DNA of 64,000 nucleotides, from assembly GCA_032622095.1 (NCBI GenBank), contig CP136065.1:19954134-20018133 (forward strand). Reading direction: 5' to 3'. Both the position numbers and the translations under genes were made by a program. Positions 10,961-23,159 of the stretch are shown one piece after another (within the stretch, counting starts at the first letter, position 1; each line of letters begins with the position of its first letter). The stretch is from Siphonodentalium dalli. Taxonomy: Eukaryota; Mollusca; Scaphopoda; Gadilida; Siphonodentaliidae. The notes below the pieces were generated by a model, which saw only the letters and a program-made list of their open reading frames with translations, made no database searches and was not told the origin of the DNA.

Positions 10961-11759
10961 AGTTAAATTTATCATAATACCCACGGACATACACTCTATC
11001 CTACCGGAACGCGGCCTATCAGTGAAAAAACGGATCAGTGTCCCCACATATAAAGGCAAATCACTGTTTTGTATATAGATTTTTAAAAAGCCGACCGATA
11101 AAGCTGACCGATAAACCTGACTTCAAAACGTCACATAATAATGGTATATATCTATTTCCTCCGTGGTGGAGTCATCGGGCGATGCACGGTTCGACTCCGG
11201 GCAAGGGCTTATGTTTAAAAGGTTTGCCATGCATATATCGCTATTCTATAGTGCGTTTTATGCAATTCCTGAGCATAACCAGAATGTTTGATAAAATCCC
11301 GGCGGTGGAATATATCAGCAATACAATCATGCGCATCAAAATCCCATTTGGTTGGAAAACCCGACGGTCTAAACCACAGGACCCTGGGAATTACCAGATA
11401 TACCAATATATTATACTACTAGTTGAAAAGGTCTCCCTTCGAGAGCCTTTATTCCGCGTCGGGGGAGCCTTCGGCCCCTGCACAAAAGGGCCTTCGGTCA
11501 TGTATGTGCTTTGTCCACAATTTGATCAAAAGGACAAAGGCGGCACATTTGATGTGTTCAGTGGTATATAGTATATAATGGTATATCGCCCTGTTATATC
11601 ATTAAATGAAAGTGTCAATGACACTGTAGCTCAACTTGGGAAGGAGTTTATTTTTTGCTGAGCATTGGATATAATGATAAAAAAAAGAAGGAAAGAAAAA
11701 AAAAGTTGCAGTAAAGGTATTGTAATGTGTATATGAAATTATTTTCATTTGAAACATTT
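10961..11759. other. No gene recognised
   Basis: A 177-codon open frame (11038-11571) has no recognisable family. It contains a tRNA-like B box (GGTTCGACTCC at 11188-11198) without a correctly spaced A box. Confidence 0.45.
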
Positions 11760-11779
11760 CACCAATAAATGTGGACTGC

Positions 11780-12470
11780 AGAGTGCATGTGCGGATGGAT
11801 TAAAAATTTATAACGAATTTCGGAAATAATCGATGGCTCCAGTCTAGAGGACGTCACGAAGATATGAAGTTTGGTGACGATTGGATGAGGGATGTGGCCT
11901 GTATAGGGTGTGCCGACGGATTTAGTCAGGCAAAGAGTAAAATCAACTATGGCCACTGACAGCCATGTTATTTAACGAATTTCGAGAATAATCGATGGCT
12001 CCCATTTAGAGATCACCAAAGATCCATATGAAGTTTGGTGACGATCGAATGAGGGATGTGATATGTAGGGTGTGCCAAAGGATTTAGTCATGCAAAGAGT
12101 AAAATCCCAAATATCCACTGGCATCCATGTTTTTCTACGAATTTCGAAAAACAAATCGATGCCTCCCATCTAGAAGTCGCCATGAAGATCCATATAAAGT
12201 TTGGTGATGATCGAATGAGGGATGTGTTTGTGGGGTGTGTCAAAGTATTTATTCACCCAAAGAGTAAAATCCAAGAAGGCTGCCAGTGCCCATATTTTTC
12301 ATCGAAACTTGTTCAAATTCGATGGCTCTCATCTATAGAGGTGATCCTAAACATGCCTGCAAATTTTCAAAACAATTCTCCAATAAATGCGGGCTGTGGG
12401 CTGAGTCAATGGATTCAAATTTGAAATCCAAGATGGCTGCTGGCGGCCACGTTTCTTTAGGAATTTTTGA
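11780..12470 (+). repeat. Tandem repeat, about 155-bp units, 3-4 copies
   Basis: Units carry CGAATTTCG, AATCGATGGCTCC, GAAGTTTGGTGACGAT and GAGGGATGTG in the same order, each ending in a GGCCACTG/CAGCCATGTT-type segment. The last unit is degenerate. The same AAGATGGCTGC words recur in the MITEs at 39738 and 50906. Confidence 0.85.
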
Positions 12471-12479
12471 CAAAACAGT

Positions 12480-13060
12480 TTCACTCATTCCCCTATCACA
12501 TCCACTCAGAAATATATCATATCCATGCATTCACCAATCAATATATTCGTTGACCAGTCCACCCATCGATATATAAACACGCATTCGTCCTCTCGCCCAC
12601 CCATCCTTGTATAAACTCAAATTCATGCAGACTATATAACTAATTGGTTATTCGATAAACCAACTCACCCAGTGATGACATTACACGGATCCTTCTAATA
12701 ACATACACGCATCTATACATGTACATATGTACATACTGTACCGCCTTATAATCAACAGATAACAAATAACTAGGGCCCTTGTATATGGGTCAAATCATAT
12801 GCATGCCCCGATATTGTTTGATTTCTCTAATTTTGGGAACACCACCCCCCCCCCCCCCACATATAACATTTGCTGAAATAATTAAAGACACCACAACATT
12901 AGAATGAGACAAATCTTGAGAAATTATGTACACGACCATGAAATGGGCCAGGAGAAATGTCAGACGTATTTTTAGATGTAGAAAATTAATTTGCATCCAA
13001 TTGACATGAAACTGACTCTGATTCAAAAGAAATGTGTACTAATGACATGTCAACTAAATT
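12480..13060. other. No gene recognised
   Basis: CCACCCATC-like degenerate words lie at 12480-12760, then a C-run at about 12845. Nothing coding was seen. Confidence 0.5.
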
Positions 13061-13084
13061 GGTACGTTAAGTTCCACAAACATT

Positions 13085-13497
13085 GAGTATCGTCGTACTT
13101 AAATTTTCGAAATATTTGATTCGAGTCGAGGAACCGACCTATCAAAATTCATAGTGATCAAATATCGATTTTCTAAATCTATTATTTTTCACCACCGAAA
13201 ATTTTCAGGGGCCCAGTAAAAGGTCGACGAGAAGACGGTCTCTGATCAAATTTCGGATGAGGATGGATAACTCTAAAATCAAGTGACTTTTTGCGTCAAA
13301 TAATTGACAAACCGGCAAAATTTTGTTGAACAAAATGTTGATAAATAACAGGTTTTGGGCAATTTTATACTATAGTTGACTGGTTAGCATTATTTTTGGG
13401 CAATTTATCGATTCTGATAACTGGAGCAGCGTTGTTGGAATCTGATGATATGGGGACCGGGATCGAATCGGATTTAGTACCTTTAAGTTCAATTATT
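13085..13497 (+). repeat. GTCGAGG dispersed repeat, copy 1
   Basis: About 410 bp from GATTCGAGTCGAGGAACC to GAATCGGATTTAGTACCTTT. Related copies are at 23690-23880 (3' half), 33760-34180 (same strand) and 36440-36885 (inverted). No ORF; family unknown. Confidence 0.85.
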
Positions 13498-14394
13498 TAT
13501 TAAATGTCAATTTGTCTTCCCATATACATGTACCTGTATGTTTGGTACCTCAAGATATTATAGGAAAATAAAAACAAAACATCGCATCAAGATCAACACC
13601 AGTGACGTTGTAGTAGAGGATACTAAATTGTTGTACTTAATTAATCATTATAGAACAATTTACAGTCATGTAGAACGGCCGTGGAGCCAGCAAAATGAAG
13701 CAATTAATTGGATTACAGCAAACATTTATCCATGTCAGGAATCGGAACGCTGAAAATGTGCGTGTCGTGAATCGGAACACTCCGGAAGCAGAATCGGAAC
13801 CTATGGTAGTGTTACTTTTAAGGCATTATGTCAAGCTCAAATCGCGTATTTTGTTCAACTGTATTTTTAAAGTGACGATGGGTTGTTTGTGGATACACGT
13901 AAGCAATTTGTTCTACAAAACATTATCTTTTTCGCTTCGAAATTCACATTTGTACACCATACTTTTCTTCTGTGTGTGTGTGGATTTGAGTGAGCAACTC
14001 TTGTAATTTAGTTCAGCGTGTTATATAATTATGGGACTAAAGAATAAGTAAGTGAAGAGTAAACTACCTTAGAAACAAATCCTATAATTTGAGTGTGTCA
14101 TCACACGAGTTTCTCCCTCGATAAACACCATGCAACTAGTAAACATGGTCGTGGGAAATCGAGCAAAACGTTCGCGGAATCGGATCTTCTACTGCTCGGA
14201 ATGGGGATTTTGCTCGGGCGGAATTTCGAGGAGCATATCCTTCACAGTGACACCAGCAGCGTAACCAGTAATTAGGAACGAGAGAAGGTGGCCGGAAATA
14301 TGAGGTAAGCCAAAAAGCTTGTATTTCCGAACAACGCATCCCTGATGTACCAACGACACGGCACACCCGCCGATAGCAGACGACAGGCCGATGT

Positions 14395-14640
14395 ACTCAA
14401 CTAGATATCAACCCATGAAGTCACAGGAGATCCCCGATTCACGCAGACGACAGGAAGACACACTCAACATGAAGACACGAGAAGCCACCAGTTCAGGCAG
14501 ACGACAGGAAGAAGCACTCAACACGAAGACACGAGAAGCCCCCAGTTCACACAGACGACAGGAAGACGGCCTGAACCTATGAAGACACGAGAAGACCCCG
14601 ATTCACGCATACGACAGGAAGCCGAACCCAACTAGGAGAA
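14395..14640 (+). repeat. Short tandem repeat around GACGACAGGAAGA
   Basis: About five units of 55-60 bp contain CAGACGACAGGAAGA and GAAGACACGAGAAG. It is in an open frame in places, but the frame starts and ends arbitrarily. Confidence 0.75.
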
Positions 14641-14869
14641 GCCATACCGACGACCCGAAGATATACTATTGAACTTTTGTAAATAAATTATCAAATCATT
14701 TTAATGTCTGAATGTTATATGTCCCCGTCTTGGCATACGTGTAGGGGAGGGGTGTTTCATTCCCGGTAACTGAAAGAATTGTGCACATGCGCACGGCTAC
14801 TAGAATCGACGTATAATATATGTATGTGGTCCCTTTTTACTATTTTTTGCCTATTTTGTTCTGTCAATA

Positions 14870-15570
14870 ATTCCTTTTGTTATATCACAAAAATGAATAT
14901 ATGATATAAGTGTGAGCATTTAGTGATATCACATATGCGATTTTATGATATCATATATTATTATCACTAAATGAAGTATATTTTTTTCTTCATAAAATGA
15001 ATTTATGATATCATAAAATCTAATTATTTTATCATCACTAAATGCTTTCTATTTTGTGATATCTTATATTCGATTTTATGATATCGTAAATTCATTTTAT
15101 GATATCACTAATTCGATTTAGTATATATTAATTTTGTGATATCAATAAATACTAGTTGTTTTATGATAACACATAGTCGATGTTATAATATCACTAATTC
15201 ACAGACTCACGGGCGACGTTCTTCTATTTATTACATATTTAGTTATATAGAAAAATAATTTTATGATAACATTAAATTAATATATGGTATCACATAATCG
15301 AATATATGATATCATTAAATATTTTATGATATCACAAAATGATTTTAAGATATCATAAATTCATTTTTGGATACCACAAAATCGAATTATTGATATCACA
15401 AAATAGTATGTATTTAATTATATCAATAATTGGATTTTGTGATATCAAAAATGTTGGGGAATTAGTGATATCACAAAACGATTGTAAGATATCACAAAAT
15501 GGAATTAGTGATATCATAAATTCATTTGTGGTATCATAAAATGGTTTAATGATATCACAAAGTAATGAAG
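14870..15570. repeat. GATATC-rich palindromic array
   Basis: Some 35 occurrences of TGATATCA-like palindromes are spaced about 20 bp apart and joined by TTTATG, CACAAAAT or AAATTCATT. Units occur in both orientations, so it is an array of alternating palindromes rather than a simple head-to-tail satellite. Confidence 0.85.
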
Positions 15571-15681
15571 GAATAGTAGTTCAGCTACGCCGTATATACG
15601 CCGATAGTCGGCGTAATATCGGCGTATAGTCGGAGAAGGCGAAAAAAATGGTGAACCTAGAAGAAATTGGTAGAGAAGCGG

Positions 15682-16265
15682 TTTTTATGTCATTGGACGC
15701 GGGAATATCTCCAGAATAATATATCCAAAATCCGCTAAAATCCGCTTTGAGCAATTTTTTCTACATCACTTTAAAATAGGGGTCCTCTTTCAAATATGTG
15801 TGCTGATTTTCTAATGAGCGATTCGTTGGCAAACATTGGGTACCAAGATAAAATTGATATATTATTGTAACTGTGATATATATTACATCCAGTATGTATT
15901 TAACTTTGTAAATAAGTCAATATTGGCCAAAGTTTCCGCGAAATTTTAATTTTTTTAACGAAAATATCATTCAGTTTCGCAAAAATGTGTCGCGTTTTCA
16001 AAAATAGATCCGAGTAAATTGTATATTGTTTGGAGATTTGTTCATGGAATGTGTCGTAAATGATATTTAAATGTGCACAAGCATGTCCTGAATACGGCGT
16101 TATGAAACTTGGATAATTTAATTAAACATAGAGTACAAATATCTGAAAAATATTAACCATACCCCCAAACCATGAAATTTCAGGTAAAAAAAAATGGAAA
16201 AAATAAAATACTTAAAACTATAACACTACCTATTTATTGATCAACTATGGGGTATTTGTAATTTT
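15682..16265 (+). repeat. Left inverted repeat of the 5.2-kb transposon
   Basis: This is the reverse complement of 20340-20920 with many substitutions and small indels. The outermost similarity is at GTCATTG-x-ACGCGG. Confidence 0.75.
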
Positions 16266-16269
16266 GTAA

Positions 16270-17030
16270 TTCTTTTAAATCATTTTGGTAGCATGTTTAT
16301 AGAAAATTAGTGGGTATTTTATTAATATAACAGAGAACACCCGTATAGTATAATTACATTGTCCCAATAAAAGGCGAGCAATTGTTAACTCAGCTGCTGA
16401 ACTTGATATAAATATTTTCAGAACCGAGTTTGGGGCAGGTATGTGGTGGATATCTCATGACTATTCCAAAATCCGACTGGGAAATAATGAACCTGAGAAC
16501 TGTGCAAGGGGGTCACATTTAACCCATTTTGTTTTGATTCTCCCATGCAATCACAATGAATGGCTATTACACATGTAGTTAGTAAAGAGCGTCAAATATG
16601 ATCTTCATGCGTCATATAGTATATTAATGCCACACCAAACAATGTAGCATTACATGTGTACTGAACTATGTGTATCCAAATGCCCTTTGTTAATTTGCCA
16701 GGCATCCGCCACCCACAAAGCATCGACACATTTTGTCACTTGTATGCAAGTCAAACTCTCGCTCACATCTCATAGCTACTTCGCAGCACAATTATCATAT
16801 CGATACACGTGTATTAATATTTCTATATTAAATTGGTTTGTCAAACTTCGTCTCCTGCTGAAACCTAACGGTGTCAACGTACGCTAGAGACAATTTGATT
16901 GTAATTATCACTGGTGAGGCTATCTTGGTGAGGGTGTTGTAATTAATTGTTTTATTAGAATCACATTTTCTATCATTTGAGTTTAATCATAGTTTATTTG
17001 AGTGTCATATTAATAGGTGTATTATTATAG
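16270..17030. other. Transposon interior upstream of the broken gene
   Basis: This is non-coding AT-rich sequence. A 77-codon open frame at 16654-16887 shows no family features. Confidence 0.5.
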
Positions 17031-17032
17031 AT

Positions 17033-20000
17033 ATGTCTGAGGAATTGGCATCAGGGGACACTAGTCATTTATTGGCTGACTTATGTGTTATATGTAGTAT
17101 TGGGTTTGATGAAGAGCAATCAGTTGCTGTTTTGGAGAAAGGCATATTAACCCTCATTAGTTTCGGCGAGAAATGTGGTCGGCTAGACCTCGTGCGTTAC
17201 TTAAATAGTCACATTAGTGCAAGTCCTATAAGAAATGTGTTGGTACATAGAAAATGCAGACGTGATTTTACAGATTCTAAGAGAGGGTTGTGCAGTGCTA
17301 GTGGCAATGTTGAGATGTAATCGACAAAAAAACTCAGATCTAGCCTGTTACCTTTCAATTACAAAGATGACTGCTTGATATGTGGACAACATGCCCATTT
17401 CGATAAAAGCAATCCTCTTAGAACACAAGTTCGAAGTGTCACCACACTTCCACTGCGCAACAAGTTATTATAGTGTTGCTCGAAAAGGGGGGATTCGTTT
17501 ATTTTTTTGTCCAAACAAAACATCATGGTTGTATTGATCTGGTTGCGGTTGTCTCAATCGTTTCATGTTGAAAAAATATATCACAGTACCAATGGATCGA
17601 AGCCACAGTCCGGTCGGAAAATAGACTATGAAATGCAGCAATGGTTTCAAATTGTCTGTGAGTGGATTGAGTCTGAATCTGGTGCCGAATTATACACTCT
17701 CTATGAACTTCATAGTAAGATGGTAGAATTCTCTGGTGGGTCCGAAGTATATTCCATAAAATGGCTAAAGGAGAAGTTACTTGACCACTATGGGACCTTC
17801 ATAGTTTTTGCTGATATGGATGGTCGAATCAACGTTATTTGTTTAAGAAATATGGCCAATTTCATAATCAATGATAAGTGGTACGCCGAGAAAAAAATGA
17901 CATTGAGGAAGAAGCCGAGAGGATAGTAATGGCAGCTGCCAAGATTATCAGAGCTCAATTGAGTGAGATGGAGTACAGTGTACATCCTTACCCTAGCATG
18001 GATGACATTTCTGATGTTGAGCGAGGTAAACGCTTGATTACAGCCCATCTGCTAACTCTGTTGAAAGTTCTGGTTCCTTTAGAATTGAAGCAAATCAGTA
18101 TTGGTCAGTCTATTATTCAAGCAGCACGACCACGATCAGTGGTATTACCGATTTTAATCGGCCTTGGTGTCGAGCTGGACCATATATTTGGGTCAAATTG
18201 GCTTGTAACGGAACTATCACGATTAGGCTTCTCGATTAATTACTATGAAGTTGAGTTGTACAAGCAGTCAGTAATCCAGGCCGAAGATGACGACAGTGTT
18301 CCTGCTTCATATTTCCCAGGGACGTTTACACAGTGAGTTGCAGATAACGTGGACCATAATGTTGCAACACTAGATGGTCACGGGACATTTCATGGAATGG
18401 AAATAATTGCTGTATGTACTCCGCGCGATTATTCCCCACTACAACCAAGACAACAGTTAGTCATAAGACAACAGAGATCCAAGGTTGATGATATTGTGAA
18501 AGGCAAAGGAGTGCCTTATATTCACCAATACATGAGTTGTCCCGAAAAGTGACTTTCAATAGTCACACACAAGCCTCTGCTCCAACTACAGTTCGTACAC
18601 ACATTGCCCCACATATATCAATTCAGATATGCTCTTGCATGCAGGGCGGCTTTCCAGTAAGCGAGCACACCTATACCCAATTGGTCGGGTTTATATGGAA
18701 CATATATTCTCCGAGTGCCCAAATGGCCCGTCCAATAAATCAGAAGTGTTTTTGCCTATCATTGACTTGAATCCGTCTGACGAGTCCTGTTGCTTTTCAT
18801 ACAGAATCAGACTATCAAACAAAGCATTTCAACCCCATGCTTGGCATTTGATCAGCTACTGTGGTTAAAGGCAGTAGAATGTCGTTTATCGACCCGGGGG
18901 ATTCAACGTCATGATGTGCTGTCTTGGGAGCATTTGTTCCACGATGAAGGGATCTGGTTTGGAAGAGGCAATGGAAACAATATATGGTCCTAATGCAGTA
19001 CAACATATGATAAGTGGAAATGCAATCTCAACATCTATTCGTGGCCACATACTAGTAGCGGTAGCTCTTTATAACAAGTTAACATCGGCTGTCGTCGAAT
19101 AACCCTGACATAACGGATAGAGAATCAGCGGGCGAAATTGTCAACGCTGTAGATAACGAAACTGGTCTTCTGTCTGACACTGACAACGTTTCGGAAACAC
19201 TTGATCCACATGTTGGACAGATATCAAAACTGACAATATCAGACACCAGATGGGAAAGAGGTAATTGTGGCGGCAGATGGCACTGATTTGTTAGTCCTGC
19301 TCGTGTACCATTGGAATGACGACATGGCAGATATATACTTCCTTTCAAATGCAGGGAAGACAGTGAAGGGTGGTGGAGCTATCTGGAAAATCCAAGATAT
19401 TGTGCAGAAGGACAACCAACATTCTCTTTATTCATACCTGGACTGGATGCGGCACAACATCAGCGACATACGGGCAAGGTAAAACAAGCATGCTAAAGAA
19501 AATAGAGTCGCCCGAAATACAACAAATGGCGAGTGTCATAAGCAACATACATCTGACGAAAAACTCGTTGGCGATGTTGGTGTGAAATTGTTCAAGATGA
19601 TTTATGCTGGCAAAAAGGATGATACTTGGAATGGTTTGAGGAAAATCTTGGAAATGATTTCCTTGGCCAGAGGATTATTGGATCCGCAGAAATTACCACC
19701 GACGGAACTGGCAGCATATTTCCATAGCATATTAAAGAGTTCACATGCAGGTTATGATATGGAAATCTCTGTGGGACACACATATGGACCCAGCAGAGTG
19801 GGGGTGGAAAACCCAAGGGACACAATTAGTTCCAGTCATGACAGACCTAGAAGCTGCACCCGATTCATTGCTAAAATTTGTCCGTTGCCAGTGCAGGCTA
19901 GTGCACGAGTAGGACATCTTGTGGTAATAACTCATGTGCATGTAGAAAAAGTGGACTCCATTGTGTTGTAGCCTGCGGTGACTGTCGTGGTGATGGCTGA

Positions 20001-20060
20001 AAAAATTCGGAGGACATTCTCATTGATGAAGGCGAGACTGAGAGCTGAAAGTGGAACACC
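17033..20060 (+). pseudogene. Broken transposase-like gene of a repeat-encoded metazoan family
   Basis: The sequence reads as one ancestral protein of about 950 residues broken into many frames. In order: a Cys pair region CVICSIGFDEE, then VLVHRKCRRDFTD (17033-17320); after a shift FNYKDDCLICGQH (about 17350); an alpha-helical region to 18336 ending in FTQ, then a TGA where Trp is expected; ADNVDHNVATLDGHGTFHGM (18337-18400); after shifts a GSGLEEAMETIYGPN and ISTSIRGHILV stretch (18960-19070); ADGTDLLVLLVYHW (about 19275); then TWTGCGTTSATYGQGKTS (about 19455), where family members usually have GCDTTSA; PPTELAAYFHS (about 19699); EWGWK and LVPVMTDLEAAPDSLLKF; and a Cys-rich end CACRKSGLHC/CGDCRG in another frame. 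I recognise these motifs from unclassified proteins encoded by repeats in many marine animals. The superfamily is not certain. At least seven frameshifts or stops make it non-functional. Confidence 0.8.
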
Positions 20061-20339
20061 AATATGACAAAACATTACTTTCTTAAAATTTTGGTCCCTA
20101 TTATGACACCCATCTTGGAGTAAGAAGATCACGTTGTAACACATATGTGTGTATGAACTGTTGTTCTTTTTAGCAAAATATATCAGATATTATTCTATGA
20201 GTAGTTATACCAGGTTCAATTGTCGAGTTGATAATGTTTTGTATTTTCCGACTATATACATTGTATATATTATAATATCGGGGTTTCTGTCATATACACA
20301 ACATAACCAATACTTTTCTATAAACATGTAACTATAATG

Positions 20340-20920
20340 ACTTAAAAGTATTACGCGTACCTCATAGTTAATCAATACATAGTTAGTGTTATATTTTAAG
20401 TGTTTTTATATTTTCCATTTTTTTTACCTGAAATTTCATTTTTTGGGGGTAGGGTTAATATTTTTCAGATATTCTTGCTCTATTATTATTTAAATTAATA
20501 CAACAGTATGAAACATGTATAAGGATATGTATGTGCACATTTTAATACCATTTGCGATACATTCGATTATCCAATTTCCAAAAAATATGCAAATTACTCG
20601 GAGATAATTTTGAAAAAGTAACACTTTTTTGCGCAAGTGAATGATATTTTCGTAAAAAAAATAAAAATAGGGCCGAAATTTTCGTCTATATTGACTAATA
20701 TATAAAGGGTAATATAGACTGGAGGTAATACTAGTAACAATTATAGTTATCTGTCAATGTCATCTTGGTACCCACTGTTTTACAATTTATTGCTAATTTG
20801 AAAATCAACACAAAGGTGACAATATTTCAAAGTGATGTAGAAAAAATTGCTCAAAGCGGATTTTAGCGGATTTTGGATATGTTGTTCTGGAGATGTTTCC
20901 GCGTACAATGACGTTATAAA
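20340..20920 (-). repeat. Right inverted repeat of the 5.2-kb transposon
   Basis: This is the counterpart of 15682-16265. TTGCTCAAAGCGGATTTTAG near 20847 is the reverse complement of the left-end word near 15739. Confidence 0.75.
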
Positions 20921-20924
20921 ACTA

Positions 20925-21090
20925 ATAGACCTTATTGTCATTCTTACATTTAAAAGATATAAATTATCACCAATGCAAAATTAATGACGTTCTTTCAATT
21001 CAATATCTAAATGCGCAATCTACTATTTCCGATCAAACCAATGATTAGGAATTCGAAATCAATGATTAAAACGTGAAATAACGCTAGGGG
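20925..21090 (-). repeat. Dispersed repeat interrupted by the 5.2-kb transposon
   Basis: It matches the reverse complement of 25990-26250, for example AATAGACCTTATTGTCATTC and AATTATCACCAATGCA. A CGCTAGGGG end lies near 21083. Confidence 0.75.
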
Positions 21091-21849
21091 TCTCTGATGG
21101 CGATGTTTGAAGAACTTTGTTCATGTGACGTCAGAAATATATAAATAAACATGGGAATTCCCAATGTCATGTCGGTGTGACGATTTGCAGTAGTTCACTC
21201 GGTGCAAATCAAACGACGATAAATATTCAATATGGTCCACTATAACACAGTGGAGTAGATTAAATAAACATTTCAAGACAATTATTAAAATTGTCTGACT
21301 AAAGCATGAAACTTTGCACATATGTACATATTTACATACGTATTGGTATTAGATATGGAGCCACGCTGGAATTTCACTTTAACCCCTCTTTTAAGGGGTT
21401 TTCCAAATTTAAAGAGTGTTTCGTGGTTATATAATTTACTAAATGTCGCAAGTAATCTTACCATGAAATATACGATTTAAAATTAGGCATATTTAGTACG
21501 TATGACTCTGAGAGATATAATGCCACATTTTTAGGGTAAAATTGGAACTCCCCGCCCAAGATAATCGTCAAAATGACAGCTGAAAGAGGGAATTTGACGT
21601 TTTTTCTTCTAGATCAGGTTCTGCTGCATGGAACTGGTTCGGAAATGTGACTTCATTTTGTATTGCTCATGTTAAGAGATAATTGGAGCAATGAATATAT
21701 GTCATTCGTATGATCCAAGTCCCTCCCGATATCTCAATAATTCGATTATACATAACTCGGTATGAAATTTAACCAAATATCACCGTTATGAATCTAGTCA
21801 TATTTTAACAAGAATTTGACAGAACTTTGCAAATTATGACATACAATTA

Positions 21850-21960
21850 CTTATGAATTTTAAGTGCAAATAATTTACGTTTAATCACAAATCATTTGCG
21901 CTTAAGTGCAAATAGAAATTAATGCATTGATCTCCCTGAATTAATTTGAAATGGCACAGG
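21850..21960. repeat. Degenerate TTTGCGCTTAAGCGCAAA palindromes
   Basis: Four degenerate units related to the larger array at 22980-23155 flank the palindromic element in between. Confidence 0.6.
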
Positions 21961-21970
21961 CCTAACACAT

Positions 21971-22441
21971 CACTCAAGCAAGCCTGCAAATAGCGTGTCT
22001 GTCATTTGCAGAATGAGGTCACCAGAGGGTGAATTTAGTGATGCTACCCAGCTTACCCTGCATAGCGGGCTAGCATAACTAAATTCACCCTCTGGGGACC
22101 TCATTCTGCTTAGGCCTCATCTTCTGGGAAGTAACTATGGTATCAAATTAACATTGTTTTTAGTTACGTTTCCCCATCTGGGAAGTTTCTATAATCCCCT
22201 AATTTGCAGAAGATAAAATCCATAATCGAGGCTCCAAATGGGTGAACATCACCAACTTCAACTGGGGAACTTCAATCTGATCCTAGGACTGCCATAGCAG
22301 TTGATGGCCTAAGCATAATGAGGTCCCAGATGGTAAATTTAGTGATGCTAGCCCACTATGCGGTGTAGCGTCACTAAATTCACCCTCTGGGGACCTCATT
22401 CTGCAAATGACAGACACGCTATTTGTAGGCTTGCACTCAAG
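21971..22441. mobile_element. Nested palindromic element (about 470 bp)
   Basis: The outer arms CTCAAGCAAGCCTGCAAATA and their reverse complement at 22420-22441 enclose two smaller hairpins (22013-22108 and 22316-22402), each made of inverted GAATGAGGTC...AAATTTAGTG arms. It is probably a MITE with internal duplication. Confidence 0.8.
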
Positions 22442-22670
22442 TCTATATAGGCCCATCATATGAGGGGAGCAATCCCCAGTGATCCCTAGATTCCTTTTAT
22501 GACCATGGAAATGGTATAGATCTGTACAGTATATGTCTCTTTTATAAAATGTACTAGATCTCTGGGATGGAGACACAAATTCTTAGGGACAGGGATGCTG
22601 ATAATATGAAAATATGTTTTTCCCCTATTTCTATTCAATAAGTACACCACGAGGGAAGCAACTGCACAAA

Positions 22671-22782
22671 TATATACCATTTCCATGGTTATAGAAGGGG
22701 AATTAGGGGTTACTGGGGGCTTGCTTGAAGCAGCCCCCAGTAACCCCTAATTCCCCTTCTATGACCATGGAAATGGTATATA
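22671..22782. repeat. Long near-perfect hairpin, stem about 50 bp
   Basis: The left arm TATATACCATTTCCATGG... continues through GGGGAATTAGGGGTTACTGG to a loop of about 10 bp, and the right arm mirrors it with one or two mismatches. Its right flank (22755-22870) is a diverged direct repeat of 22490-22600. Confidence 0.9.
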
Positions 22783-22979
22783 TTTTTGCAGGAGATGTCC
22801 CTTTAATAAAATATACCAGAGCTCTGGGAGTGAGGCACCAATTTTTGGGACACCAGAGACAGAGATGCTTTTGACTTTTCAACTTTCGAGTATGTATGGG
22901 CTACTACTATGGGCCCTTAATAATATACTATCAGATGGACTCCATCATTCACAATCAGGGAAGTAAAGGAGTGTTAGGT

Positions 22980-23155
22980 ATTTGCGCTTAAGCGCAAATC
23001 ATTTACACTTAAGCGCAAATGATTTTCGCTTAAGCGTAAACAAATTGATAGACACATATTTGTGCTTAAGCGCAAATGACATTCGCTTAAGCCCAAATGA
23101 TTTATGCTTAAGCGCAAATATTTGCGCTTAATATTTGTGCTTGAGCGCAAATAAA
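22980..23155. repeat. Palindrome array, CTTAAG core
   Basis: Eight or nine copies of TTTGCGCTTAAGCGCAAAT-like perfect palindromes are spaced about 20-25 bp apart. Each unit is its own reverse complement. Confidence 0.9.
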
Positions 23156-23159
23156 TAAT

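Larger units (their letters stand above)
15682..20920 (+). mobile_element. Decayed DNA transposon with about 0.6-kb inverted repeats
   Basis: The left end (15682-16265) and right end (20340-20920) are inverted copies. Shared words, read inward, include ATATCTCCAGAA, AATCCGCTAAAATCCGCTTT and ATTTTTTCTACATCACTTT, and further in TACCTGAAATTTCAT and ATTTAAATT near the inner limits. Between them lies a broken plus-strand transposase-like gene. The right side abuts a repeat (20925-21090) whose intact relative is at 25990-26250, which supports insertion there. No clean target duplication was identified. Confidence 0.8.

Noticed and set aside
11165-11210. Possible tRNA gene (GGTTCGACTCC B box)
   Set aside because: The A box to B box distance is only about 23 bp and no cloverleaf can be drawn.
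11038-11571. 177-codon open frame
   Set aside because: No recognisable domain, unusual composition, and it runs through hairpin-rich and tRNA-like repeat sequence. Likely chance.
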